Positions 1-5,892 of a stretch of 5,892 nt of DNA are shown one piece after another (position 1 is the first letter of the stretch; each line of letters starts with the position of its first letter). The DNA comes from Nitrospinaceae bacterium (GTDB lineage: Bacteria > Nitrospinota > Nitrospinia > Nitrospinales > VA-1): NCBI GenBank assembly GCA_029937635.1, contig JAPYPM010000152.1:1-5892 (forward strand), in the 5' to 3' direction. A model generated the notes under the pieces. It was not told the DNA's origin and did not search any database. It saw only the letters and a list, made by a program, of their open reading frames with translations. The position numbers were made by a program, and so were the translations under genes.

Positions 1-547
1 AAAAATAAAAATGATCACAACCACCTACCTCGTCTACAGCTTTTCTTTTTATTAATAAATTACAAGTAGCCAAAACCTTAACTTTAGAAGGTTTATTGCT
101 ATTATCTATATGTCCTTTAATCATGCCATTTTGATATAAGGTAAGTTTCTTTGTTCCTATTATTTCATCTTTATCGTTTAATACTGCTTCGCCACCCATG
201 CCATCTATTTCTTTTTGAGAATTAAATTTTTTAATTAAATTGAATAAAACATTATTATCTTTTAAATACGCATCACTATCTAAGAACCAAATAATTTCAC
301 CTTCTGAAAATTTAATACCAGCATTTCTTGTATAGCTTGTTCCTAAATTTTTATATGTCTTATAAACTTTTGTGTTCGGAAACTTTGATTTTATAATTTC
401 GCTACTGTTATCATCACTATTATTATCTATTAATAATATCTCATAGTTTTTGTATGTTTGCGAATTAATTGACTCTATGCAATTTAGTAATTCTGTCTTT
501 CTATTTAAACTGACTATTATAATAGAAACCAACGGAAAATCGGTCAT
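1..547 (-). CDS. Family 2 glycosyltransferase, N-terminal part (cut by left edge)
   Basis: Transfers a sugar from a nucleotide-sugar donor to a growing glycan, presumably at the cytoplasmic face of the inner membrane. My translation gives 182 residues with no stop. It begins MTDFPLVSIIIVSLNR, the usual first beta strand of GT-A family 2 enzymes. Next come the nucleotide-binding motif LLIDNNSDD (residues 38-46), the RNAGI block (74-78), and the metal-binding DxD as LDSDA (89-93). A second GT2 hallmark follows near the cut end: ATCNLLIKRKAVDEVGG, then CDHFYF, where family members often read 'GA.mLIrr.vf..vGgFDe.fF'. The expected catalytic acidic residues and C-terminal helices lie beyond the window. 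Overall it resembles rhamnosyltransferase/WcaA-like enzymes, but donor and acceptor cannot be assigned. The ATG (547-545) shares its A with the TGA stop of the radical SAM gene (TGATG), and no Shine-Dalgarno sequence is visible, so translation is probably coupled. Confidence 0.9.
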   Translation of the reverse strand, partial: MTDFPLVSIIIVSLNRKTELLNCIESINSQTYKNYEILLIDNNSDDNSSEIIKSKFPNTKVYKTYKNLGTSYTRNAGIKFSEGEIIWFLDSDAYLKDNNVLFNLIKKFNSQKEIDGMGGEAVLNDKDEIIGTKKLTLYQNGMIKGHIDNSNKPSKVKVLATCNLLIKRKAVDEVGGCDHFYF

Positions 548-1755
548 CAAATTTTTTTTGAAGAAAAATATTTTTTTAAAAAACTACTATCATATGCCAT
601 AGAGTCAGAAAGATGACAAGGATGGGTACAGGAACATTTGCTTGTGAGTTTTCGTCTTTCTGTGGCTAAATTAGAATTTAATAATGATAATAAATTAAAA
701 TTAAATTTACGCAAATTAGCAAAAGATTTAGTAGACTCGCATACCGATACATCTAACGAAGGATAGATTACACAATCTATATATCCTGCCAAACAATCTA
801 TGACCCTCTTTTTAGTTTCTAAAATTTCTTGTTCTATTTGAAGACGACGCATAGTTAAATAGTCATTGGACAAATATCCACTATTTTCTATTTGAGAGTT
901 GACTAATTTCATTTCTTCTACGCTTAATTGGACATCATCAGCACGAGTATGTTTTTCCTTTGAAGTTGCAGATTGTTTTGGTGGTAAACCAAAATCTGAC
1001 ATTATTTCTTTTGGTACATTAAAAACATCGTTCTCGACTGATCTAACGTGATCAAAACCAACGCTAGGAACTTTAATTACTTTTTTTAAATATTTTAATA
1101 AATCAAATAATTCTATAGAATTTTTATCGTTATTCTTAATACAAATTTTTCTTATTAATGAAGTTGTAGTACTAAAACTAAATCTTAATTTTTCTTCTGA
1201 AAATTTTTTAAAATCAACTAAATGCTTTGTTGCTAAATTAAAACCATTTTTAATTTTTCTAAAAGCATTATGGGTTTCATCTAGTCCATCAAGTGAAATT
1301 CCAATATGTAGATGGCTATATTGTAAGTAATCAAGCATTTTTTTTACCCTTAAATCAAGGTTAGGTATCATGCCATGACTTGTAATACTTATCTTTTTAC
1401 TTATTTTATGTTTATCTATAAATATAACAAAATCCTCTAAACTTTTATTTAGAAAAGGTTCGCCTCCTGTTATTCGAAGGGTATTTAACGGTTTTTTAAG
1501 AGATAAAAAAATTTTTTTTAAATTCTCTAAATTCAGTTCTTCGACTTTATTATTTAGCTCTTTTGAATAAAAACAATGCCCACATTTAGCGCTACAATAA
1601 TTTGTGATAAAAATAGTGATCCATTTAGGATGAATATTATTTTTTACAATTTTTTTTCTTATGGGGTTAATGGTATTTATAAGAAAATTTGAGATAAAAT
1701 TGGGTAATTTTCTTAAAGTTTGCTCGATATTTTTTCTACTTCTATAACTAATCAC
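547..1755 (-). CDS. Radical SAM protein with SPASM-like Cys-rich C-terminus
   Basis: A 402-residue radical SAM enzyme. The [4Fe-4S] cluster motif CxxxCxxC is C54/C58/C61 (YCSAKCGHCF), GGEP for SAM binding is at 97-100, and ISLDG at 153-157 is the usual later core strand. After a charged linker, the C-terminus holds six Cys (321, 328, 339, 374, 376, 380) arranged as CxxGxxxC, then IYPSLDVSVC, then CSCTHPC. This looks like a SPASM/twitch domain carrying one or two auxiliary clusters, although SPASM domains normally have seven Cys. Family knowledge: such enzymes modify peptides, proteins or sugars by hydrogen-atom abstraction; the substrate here is unknown. The start is GTG: an in-frame TAA lies two codons upstream and the next Met is residue 109, inside the core. 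The gene follows a 137-nt gap and overlaps the downstream glycosyltransferase by one base, which hints at a role in glycan synthesis. No obvious precursor peptide gene adjoins it. Confidence 0.93.
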   Translation of the reverse strand: MISYRSRKNIEQTLRKLPNFISNFLINTINPIRKKIVKNNIHPKWITIFITNYCSAKCGHCFYSKELNNKVEELNLENLKKIFLSLKKPLNTLRITGGEPFLNKSLEDFVIFIDKHKISKKISITSHGMIPNLDLRVKKMLDYLQYSHLHIGISLDGLDETHNAFRKIKNGFNLATKHLVDFKKFSEEKLRFSFSTTTSLIRKICIKNNDKNSIELFDLLKYLKKVIKVPSVGFDHVRSVENDVFNVPKEIMSDFGLPPKQSATSKEKHTRADDVQLSVEEMKLVNSQIENSGYLSNDYLTMRRLQIEQEILETKKRVIDCLAGYIDCVIYPSLDVSVCESTKSFANLRKFNFNLLSLLNSNLATERRKLTSKCSCTHPCHLSDSMAYDSSFLKKYFSSKKI

Positions 1756-1892
1756 GGATTATATTACCACATTAAAACAATTAAATAAAATTTTGACCAA
1801 AATTATTGATTTTTGATTATTATATTCCTAATTAAGTTCTTTTTCATAAAATATATCTTTCTTTTAATTAAATAAGCATAATCCTTTTTTTA
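1756..1892. other. AT-rich intergenic gap upstream of the radical SAM gene
   Basis: This 137-base gap separates the GMC oxidoreductase stop from the radical SAM GTG. I see no GC-rich hairpin that would terminate transcription and no convincing Shine-Dalgarno sequence. A TATAAT string lies only two bases before the GTG, too close to serve as an ordinary -10 box for that start. The gap could hold a promoter for the last two genes, but in sequence this AT-rich matches to -10 boxes are uninformative. Confidence 0.4.
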
Positions 1893-3467
1893 TTAATTAA
1901 TTACTTTACTATTATTTTTTTTTATTATTTCTGAGATATGGTCAGCAAGTCGCAATGAAAGGGCAACAATTGTAAAGGTAGGATTGACCCAACTATTAGT
2001 TGGATAAACAGAGCTTCCACAAACAAATAGATTGCTTTTACCAAAGACTTTTAAATTTTCATCAACAACACCTTTATTTGGTGTTTTTGCCATTCGTGTT
2101 GTTCCACAATGATGTTGCCCTCCTCTGAGATCAAATGGTAGTGATTGATTAAATTTATATAATTGAAAATCCATTTTCAAAGTACCAATTCTATTTTTTT
2201 GAAGTGCGTCTGCTGTAAATGCCATCAACAAATCAACAGTTTTTCGTTCAATTTCATTAAATACCCAATTTAATTTAACTTTCCGTAGTCCAAGTTTATC
2301 TATTTCATTGCTTAAATAAATCCTACTTTGAATATTTGGGGTTTGTTCTAATTGAAAACGAACTGCAGTTCTAGTTTTTTTTCTTTTTTTTATTTGAAAA
2401 TATGTTTTAAAAATATCAATAGGATTTTTTATCAAATTAATTAAATCATTTCGATCAAATTTTAAGTTTTTATTGTCATTTAACAACCTATATAATTTAA
2501 TTGCTGCTAAATCATTTTCACTAAATTCATCTTCTTGTTCAAAAAAATAAATAGTAGAATTTGAAATTTTTAGTTTTTTTTGTATCTCAAAGGGAACTTT
2601 ATAATAAGGCTTCATAATATTATTTTTTTGATGCCAATTCTGCTTCATATTAAAAACCTTTCCCTTGGGACCAATTACAGTTGCGCATGGTGCAATTGGG
2701 TGTTCTGAAAAATATTTTCCTAGAATATTATGATAATTTCCAATTGCTGGGGATGAATTTGTTTCTGTATTTAGCAATAATCTTGCATTTTCAATTCCAC
2801 CGCAGCAAAGAATTGTATATGTAGGTTTGATGTTTCTTTTGATACCCTCAAGAGAGGCAATTGTAATTGAATCAATCAAATATTGATTATTTAAATTAGT
2901 GTTAATTTTTGTACAATTTGCATCAAGATAAACTGAAATTAAATTACTTTTTTTTAAATGATCAATAAATGAAAATCCAAAAGATCCTATTGATGTTGAG
3001 TATAAGGCGCGTGTTTCAAAGCCTGGTAATGATGTGATACCCGCATGTGTTTCAGGATCTTTAATTTTTTTTCTATCAATATCTAAAAATATACTTGCTT
3101 CATCATAATAAGCATTTAGATCTTTTTTAAGTATTGGCCAACCTGATGACTTAATCCAGTCACGTTCTAAAAAATCTTCTTCATCTAATTCACCACATAA
3201 TCCTGCCCAACAATTTGTGGAACCTCCTAAAAATCGTAGTCTTGATCCATCAAGCCCATGAGCCAATTTATGCTTACTTACAATCTCACCTTTGTAAATT
3301 TCTTGACTTTTTTCATTTAATTCAATCCCACCGCCTTCAACAATTAATGATGGAATATTCAATTTTTCAAATTTCAGTGCAAGTGATAAGCCTGCTGCAC
3401 CAGAACCAATAATTAATACTTGTACCTTTCTTTCAGTATTTATCCATTCATTTGGAAAAAAGAGCAA
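1893..3467 (-). CDS. GMC-family FAD-dependent oxidoreductase
   Basis: A 524-residue flavoprotein of the glucose-methanol-choline family, which oxidises alcohol or sugar hydroxyls with FAD. The N-terminal Rossmann motif GSGAAG is at 21-26, and E44 in IVEGGG probably binds the ADP ribose. GGSTNCWAG (81-89) is the conserved flavin-contacting block. The C-terminal GMC_oxred_C signature is HHCGTTRM (452-459) followed by NPTFTIVAL (495-503), giving the usual catalytic His and Asn (H453 or H452, and N495). GVVDENLKVFG and LFVCGSSVYP between them are also typical. Length is normal for the short bacterial GMC type. There is no signal peptide or transmembrane segment. The start is TTG (3467-3465), two bases after the stop of the small Tat-type gene; an in-frame TAA three codons further upstream leaves no ATG or GTG alternative. 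The tight spacing suggests co-translation with that small protein, which may be its subunit or export carrier. The substrate, perhaps a glycan sugar or lipid alcohol, is not determinable. Confidence 0.93.
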   Translation of the reverse strand: MLFFPNEWINTERKVQVLIIGSGAAGLSLALKFEKLNIPSLIVEGGGIELNEKSQEIYKGEIVSKHKLAHGLDGSRLRFLGGSTNCWAGLCGELDEEDFLERDWIKSSGWPILKKDLNAYYDEASIFLDIDRKKIKDPETHAGITSLPGFETRALYSTSIGSFGFSFIDHLKKSNLISVYLDANCTKINTNLNNQYLIDSITIASLEGIKRNIKPTYTILCCGGIENARLLLNTETNSSPAIGNYHNILGKYFSEHPIAPCATVIGPKGKVFNMKQNWHQKNNIMKPYYKVPFEIQKKLKISNSTIYFFEQEDEFSENDLAAIKLYRLLNDNKNLKFDRNDLINLIKNPIDIFKTYFQIKKRKKTRTAVRFQLEQTPNIQSRIYLSNEIDKLGLRKVKLNWVFNEIERKTVDLLMAFTADALQKNRIGTLKMDFQLYKFNQSLPFDLRGGQHHCGTTRMAKTPNKGVVDENLKVFGKSNLFVCGSSVYPTNSWVNPTFTIVALSLRLADHISEIIKKNNSKVIN

Positions 3468-3469
3468 AA

Positions 3470-3751
3470 CTAAATTTTACCCATACTATTTGTAAGACGA
3501 AAAATTTCATCTGAATTAACAAAATATGGTCCTAACAATGACTGGTTATATAATTTTTTACTCAATTTTTCTGATTTATAATGATAAGTGAATTCTTTTT
3601 TACTATCCATTAATGCGCAGTAGCAAGAAAAATACTTTTCTTTATCAAAGATAATTTTTTTTGGAAATGGTAAAAATTTTTTTATAAAGAAACTAGTTCC
3701 AATTATAGTAGTAATAATAATTAAAAAATTTCTTCTAGTAATTTTTTTCAT
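3470..3751 (-). CDS. Small membrane-anchored protein with Tat-type twin-arginine motif
   Basis: A 93-residue protein that I do not recognise by family. The N-terminus is MKKITRRNFL followed by a hydrophobic stretch to about residue 23. TRRNFLI matches the twin-arginine Tat consensus (S/T-R-R-x-F-L-K) except at the last position. No A-x-A cleavage site follows, so it probably stays as an N-terminal membrane anchor with about 70 residues outside. That part has a CYC pair (C43, C45) and many Lys and Tyr. I chose ATG 3751 over the in-frame ATG at 3793 because the longer form would overlap the methyltransferase by 31 bases and put 14 polar residues before the Tat motif. The gap to the methyltransferase is 11 bases, and the GMC gene starts 2 bases after the TAG. 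By analogy with gluconate 2-dehydrogenase and fructose dehydrogenase, whose small subunit carries the Tat signal, it may be the small subunit of the GMC enzyme. It is shorter than those subunits, and homology is unproven. Confidence 0.8.
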   Translation of the reverse strand: MKKITRRNFLIIITTIIGTSFFIKKFLPFPKKIIFDKEKYFSCYCALMDSKKEFTYHYKSEKLSKKLYNQSLLGPYFVNSDEIFRLTNSMGKI

Positions 3752-3762
3752 AATAATTTTAT

Positions 3763-4563
3763 TTACTTTTTGAATTCTGCAACTAACAACCATCCAAAAT
3801 TTTTTTTTAAAAATTGATCTATTAATGAATCTTTTTTAAAAAAAGGTAAATATGATTTTTGCATATGTGTTATATCAAATTTAATATTGGTAAATCTAAT
3901 TTCTTCTAAAATTTTTCTTAATTCCGATTTGGTATAATGTGTTTGATAAAAACCATCCGTAAAAAATTTTTGTACAGTCTCGAGATTATGTCCTGAAAAT
4001 ATTTTTAATTTAAAAAATAAATAAAAAAGTCCCTTTAAATAATATCTCAATGAATTTTTATTATAAACCATAATGAAACATCTTCCATTTTTTTTTAACG
4101 CTATATACATATTTTGAAGAATTTTTTTAGTATCATGTGAATGATGAATTACACCCCAAGAATATATTAAATCAAAACAATTAACCATATCTAATTTTTC
4201 TGCATCATATTTTTTTAAATTAACTCTTTCTTGTAATCCATTTAAGCTAACATTTTCCGTTGCTGCTAAAATAGATTTTTCAGAAATATCAATTGAATAA
4301 ACTTTTTTAAATATCTTTGAGAAAATTACTGTAGAAGAGCCCCATCCACATCCAATATCTAATACTGTTTCATTTTGACCTGTATCTTTTAAATTATTAA
4401 AAAAAAAATTTAAATAAGGGTTGTAATATAAGTAATCTAAATTTACTTTTTTAAATTTATCTGAGTTCTTTAAACTTTTAATGTCTTCAGGTAAATCCCA
4501 AGCTTCGTAAGTCATTAGATGTGCATCCCACCATTCTTCATTAAATTTATTTTTATTATTCAT
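3763..4563 (-). CDS. Class I SAM-dependent methyltransferase
   Basis: A 266-residue cytoplasmic methyltransferase with a Rossmann-like SAM-binding core. Motif I is LDIGCGWG (68-75) and the acidic residue after strand 2 is D92 in YSIDIS. YDAEKL (119-124) contacts the adenine region, and FDLIYSWGVIHH (130-141) is the motif IV strand with the HH typical of Methyltransf_11/25-type small-molecule enzymes. LKKNGRCFIMVYN is the strand usually written 'LkpGG.l.i'. The N-terminal stretch (EEWWDAHLMTYEAWDLPED) and C-terminal roughly 100 residues probably form the acceptor site and are not diagnostic. Enzymes of this build in glycan loci often methylate sugars or lipid intermediates, but the target is not visible. 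The ATG (4563) lies in a gap after the glycosyltransferase without a clear Shine-Dalgarno sequence. The stop is followed after 11 bases by the Tat-type gene, so it probably heads a methyltransferase / Tat protein / GMC operon. Confidence 0.93.
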   Translation of the reverse strand: MNNKNKFNEEWWDAHLMTYEAWDLPEDIKSLKNSDKFKKVNLDYLYYNPYLNFFFNNLKDTGQNETVLDIGCGWGSSTVIFSKIFKKVYSIDISEKSILAATENVSLNGLQERVNLKKYDAEKLDMVNCFDLIYSWGVIHHSHDTKKILQNMYIALKKNGRCFIMVYNKNSLRYYLKGLFYLFFKLKIFSGHNLETVQKFFTDGFYQTHYTKSELRKILEEIRFTNIKFDITHMQKSYLPFFKKDSLIDQFLKKNFGWLLVAEFKK

Positions 4564-4574
4564 TACAGACGCTA

Positions 4575-4603
4575 ATTCTATAATATTGAAATTTAATGAA
4601 CAA
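4575..4603 (-). promoter_or_regulatory. Possible promoter of the methyltransferase operon
   Basis: On the minus strand, TTGTTC (4603-4598) is followed after 17 bases by TAGAAT (4580-4575). The -10 matches the TATAAT consensus at five of six positions, but the -35 matches TTGACA at only three. Transcription starting about seven bases downstream would leave a leader of roughly five bases before the ATG at 4563, which fits the absence of a Shine-Dalgarno sequence. In DNA this AT-rich such matches arise easily, so this is only a candidate. Confidence 0.25.
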
Positions 4604-4726
4604 TTGAATTAAAAATAAAATACAAAAATATTTCATTTTTTGAGAATTCTTAAACTTTTATTCAAAAATCTAACTGTTTAGAATCTACCTAAAATATATA
4701 ACAAAAACCTTAGTGTGGAATATCTT

Positions 4727-5554
4727 CTAATATCTTTTTTCATATTTTTTTGCATCAATTAGAGCTCTGAACCATAAAGAGTTGAAGAAACAATAATAAA
4801 AACCAATTTTTCCATCTAAAAAACCTAGTAAAAAAAAATACTTATAAATGAACAATAAAAAAGGTCTAATCATTGATGGAAATAGATAATATAATTTTTT
4901 ATAAAATCTCAATCTCTCTATATTGTTTCCAAATAATTTTGGCTGAATCATGTTTTTAGAGAATTTATTATTTTGTTCTCTTGCTTCTAATGTGCTCCAT
5001 TTATTATGAGAAGCAATCCAGTCATTTAAATTCTGCACATTCATATCATAAAGTAGTCCAGAAATATTTTTTGTTTCTAATTTTGATTTAAAATGTTGAT
5101 CATAATTGCCGTGTTCAACAAATGTAGAGTTTGCAGGAAAAAATCTTAAATGCCAATTTGAAGCACCACCAAAATTAATTTTTTTATTTAAAAAGTATGG
5201 TTTTCTTTTAATTAAGTATGAATATTTTTTTTCGTTAGAGTTTAATATATTTTTGATATTTTTTATTAATTCTTTATTTAAAATTTCATCTGAATCTAAA
5301 TGAAGTTGCCATTCATATAAATTATTACATTTTTTTATAATGTAATTTCGTTGTGAAGAGTAATTAATAAATTTTTTTTTTTTTACTTTGCACTTTAAAA
5401 ATTTGACTATTTTTAAAGTATTATCCTTTGAAAAAGAATCTAGAATTAAAATATTTTTGGTAATTTTTTTAGCAGCCAAAATTGTTTTTTTGATAATAGA
5501 TTCGGAATTAAATGTAAGAATTACAACAACAATTTTTTTTTTTGAATTTTTCAT
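4727..5554 (-). CDS. WaaE/KdtX-like family 2 glycosyltransferase
   Basis: A 275-residue GT-A enzyme, the usual length for the WaaE/KdtX branch, which adds glucose or similar sugars to the LPS inner core. IVVVILTFNSE (8-18) is the first strand. ILDSFSKDNT (37-46) is the nucleotide-binding motif, commonly 'vDsgStDrT' in this branch. SSQRNY (66-71) matches the 'q+n.a' block, and WQLHLDSDE (82-90) carries the DxD metal site. Branch-specific features follow: NFGGASNWHLRFFP (127-140), the VEHG acceptor motif (146-149), and a hydrophobic C-terminal segment with FLLGFLDGKIGFYY, matching the conserved 'gflDG..Gf' that sits at the membrane. The ATG at 5554 lies 3 bases after the upstream stop, so the two genes are probably one transcript. 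The exact donor and acceptor are unknown, and waaE is not assigned because the branch also includes exopolysaccharide enzymes. The coding DNA contains many T runs on the plus strand. Confidence 0.92.
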   Translation of the reverse strand: MKNSKKKIVVVILTFNSESIIKKTILAAKKITKNILILDSFSKDNTLKIVKFLKCKVKKKKFINYSSQRNYIIKKCNNLYEWQLHLDSDEILNKELIKNIKNILNSNEKKYSYLIKRKPYFLNKKINFGGASNWHLRFFPANSTFVEHGNYDQHFKSKLETKNISGLLYDMNVQNLNDWIASHNKWSTLEAREQNNKFSKNMIQPKLFGNNIERLRFYKKLYYLFPSMIRPFLLFIYKYFFLLGFLDGKIGFYYCFFNSLWFRALIDAKKYEKRY

Positions 5555-5557
5555 TTT

Positions 5558-5892
5558 CTAATTGGTTTCCGAATACCAATTATTACCAAGTTTAATTTCA
5601 TTGACTTTTAATCGATCTGCGACGGGACCATGTTCAAAAGAAATTCCAAAATATTTATCATTTTCTGCTTGATTAACTAAAGAAGTAAGCACATGATCAA
5701 AAGAGTCCATAAATCTTTCATCTTGAAAATCATATTTAATTGGTTCATTTTTATTTAAAAAATCTTTTATGACTTCATCAAGATTTTTGTTTTGATCAAT
5801 TCTACCAATAATAAATTTTTTGTTACCAGGTCTATTCAAAAAACCTGCTTCTCTAAATATAAAAACATCTCCATAAAGATCTATAGCTACTG
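5558..5892 (-). CDS. C-terminal fragment of an unrecognised protein (cut by right edge)
   Basis: The open frame continues to the window edge, giving 110 residues (first full codon Val at 5890, stop TAG at 5560-5558). A TTG at 5839 could be taken as a start, but 17 sense codons precede it to the edge, so it is almost surely internal. The start of the fragment reads VAIDLYGDVFIFREAGF, then FIIGRID and NLDEVIKDFL. This order (strand with 'id..Gdv', then 'IG.i', then 'sl.evi..f') is reminiscent of the C-terminal SPASM/twitch half of radical SAM proteins, yet the fragment has no cysteine at all, so that reading is weak. The tail is polar, with no membrane segment: DSFDHVLTSLVNQAEND, then FGISFEHGPVADR, ending NNWYSETN. 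It is 3 bases upstream of the WaaE-like glycosyltransferase and probably cotranscribed. Function is not assigned. Confidence 0.8.
   Translation of the reverse strand, partial: VAIDLYGDVFIFREAGFLNRPGNKKFIIGRIDQNKNLDEVIKDFLNKNEPIKYDFQDERFMDSFDHVLTSLVNQAENDKYFGISFEHGPVADRLKVNEIKLGNNWYSETN

Noticed and set aside
1758..1763. TATAAT string on the minus strand as promoter of the radical SAM gene
   Set aside because: It lies two bases before the GTG start, so transcription would begin inside the gene, and there is no -35 match at 17 bases.
1803..1847. 14-codon minus-strand open frame (ATG 1847, stop TAA) as a precursor peptide for the radical SAM enzyme
   Set aside because: Fourteen Lys/Asn/Ile-rich codons with no Cys, core-like repeat or strong ribosome binding site are expected by chance in this AT-rich gap.
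3215..3412. 65-codon open frame on the plus strand
   Set aside because: It lies wholly inside the N-terminal coding region of the GMC oxidoreductase on the opposite strand, and its translation shows no recognisable domain.
3752..3793. Longer N-terminus (14 extra residues) for the Tat-type small protein
   Set aside because: It would overlap the end of the methyltransferase by 31 bases and displace the Tat motif from the N-terminus. ATG 3751 gives a standard n-region and an 11-base gap.
4674..4690. Possible terminator hairpin after the WaaE-like glycosyltransferase (minus-strand TTTAG / CTAAA)
   Set aside because: The stem is only five mostly A-T pairs and no T tract follows directly, so it is too weak to call.
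5106..5303. 65-codon open frame on the plus strand
   Set aside because: It is antisense to the WaaE-like glycosyltransferase across its DSDE region. The hydrophobic Phe/Ile content follows from the Lys/Asn-rich codons on the real coding strand.

Overview
The window is a piece of a very AT-rich bacterial genome. All seven genes lie on the minus strand, so transcription runs from position 5892 towards 1. The proteins are heavy in Lys, Asn and Ile. TGA is used as a stop codon (radical SAM gene, 549-547) and Trp is encoded by TGG, so the standard code applies. AT richness, tight spacing and surface-sugar genes would fit a genome-reduced marine bacterium such as a SAR11-type alphaproteobacterium. 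That placement is inference, since no phylogenetic marker is present.

Layout in transcription order: (1) the C-terminal 110 residues of a protein cut by the right edge (5892-5558), not confidently recognised; (2) a WaaE/KdtX-type family 2 glycosyltransferase (5554-4727), 3 nt after gene 1; (3) a 163-nt AT-rich gap with a possible promoter; (4) a class I SAM-dependent methyltransferase (4563-3763); (5) a 93-residue membrane-anchored protein with a twin-arginine motif (3751-3470); (6) a GMC-family FAD oxidoreductase starting with TTG (3467-1893); (7) a 137-nt gap; (8) a radical SAM protein with a Cys-rich, SPASM-like C-terminus, starting with GTG (1755-547); (9) the first 182 residues of a second family 2 glycosyltransferase, joined to gene 8 by a TGATG stop/start overlap and cut by the left edge.

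Two glycosyltransferases, a small-molecule methyltransferase, an FAD alcohol/sugar oxidoreductase and a radical SAM enzyme together suggest a surface-glycan (LPS core, O-antigen or capsule) assembly and modification locus. The most unusual part is the methyltransferase / Tat-type mini-protein / GMC oxidoreductase run, which may form an exported or membrane-bound oxidoreductase in which the small protein supplies the Tat signal. The second is the radical SAM enzyme translationally coupled to a glycosyltransferase. Neither substrate can be read from the sequence. No RNA genes, CRISPR arrays, insertion sequences or convincing terminators were seen.
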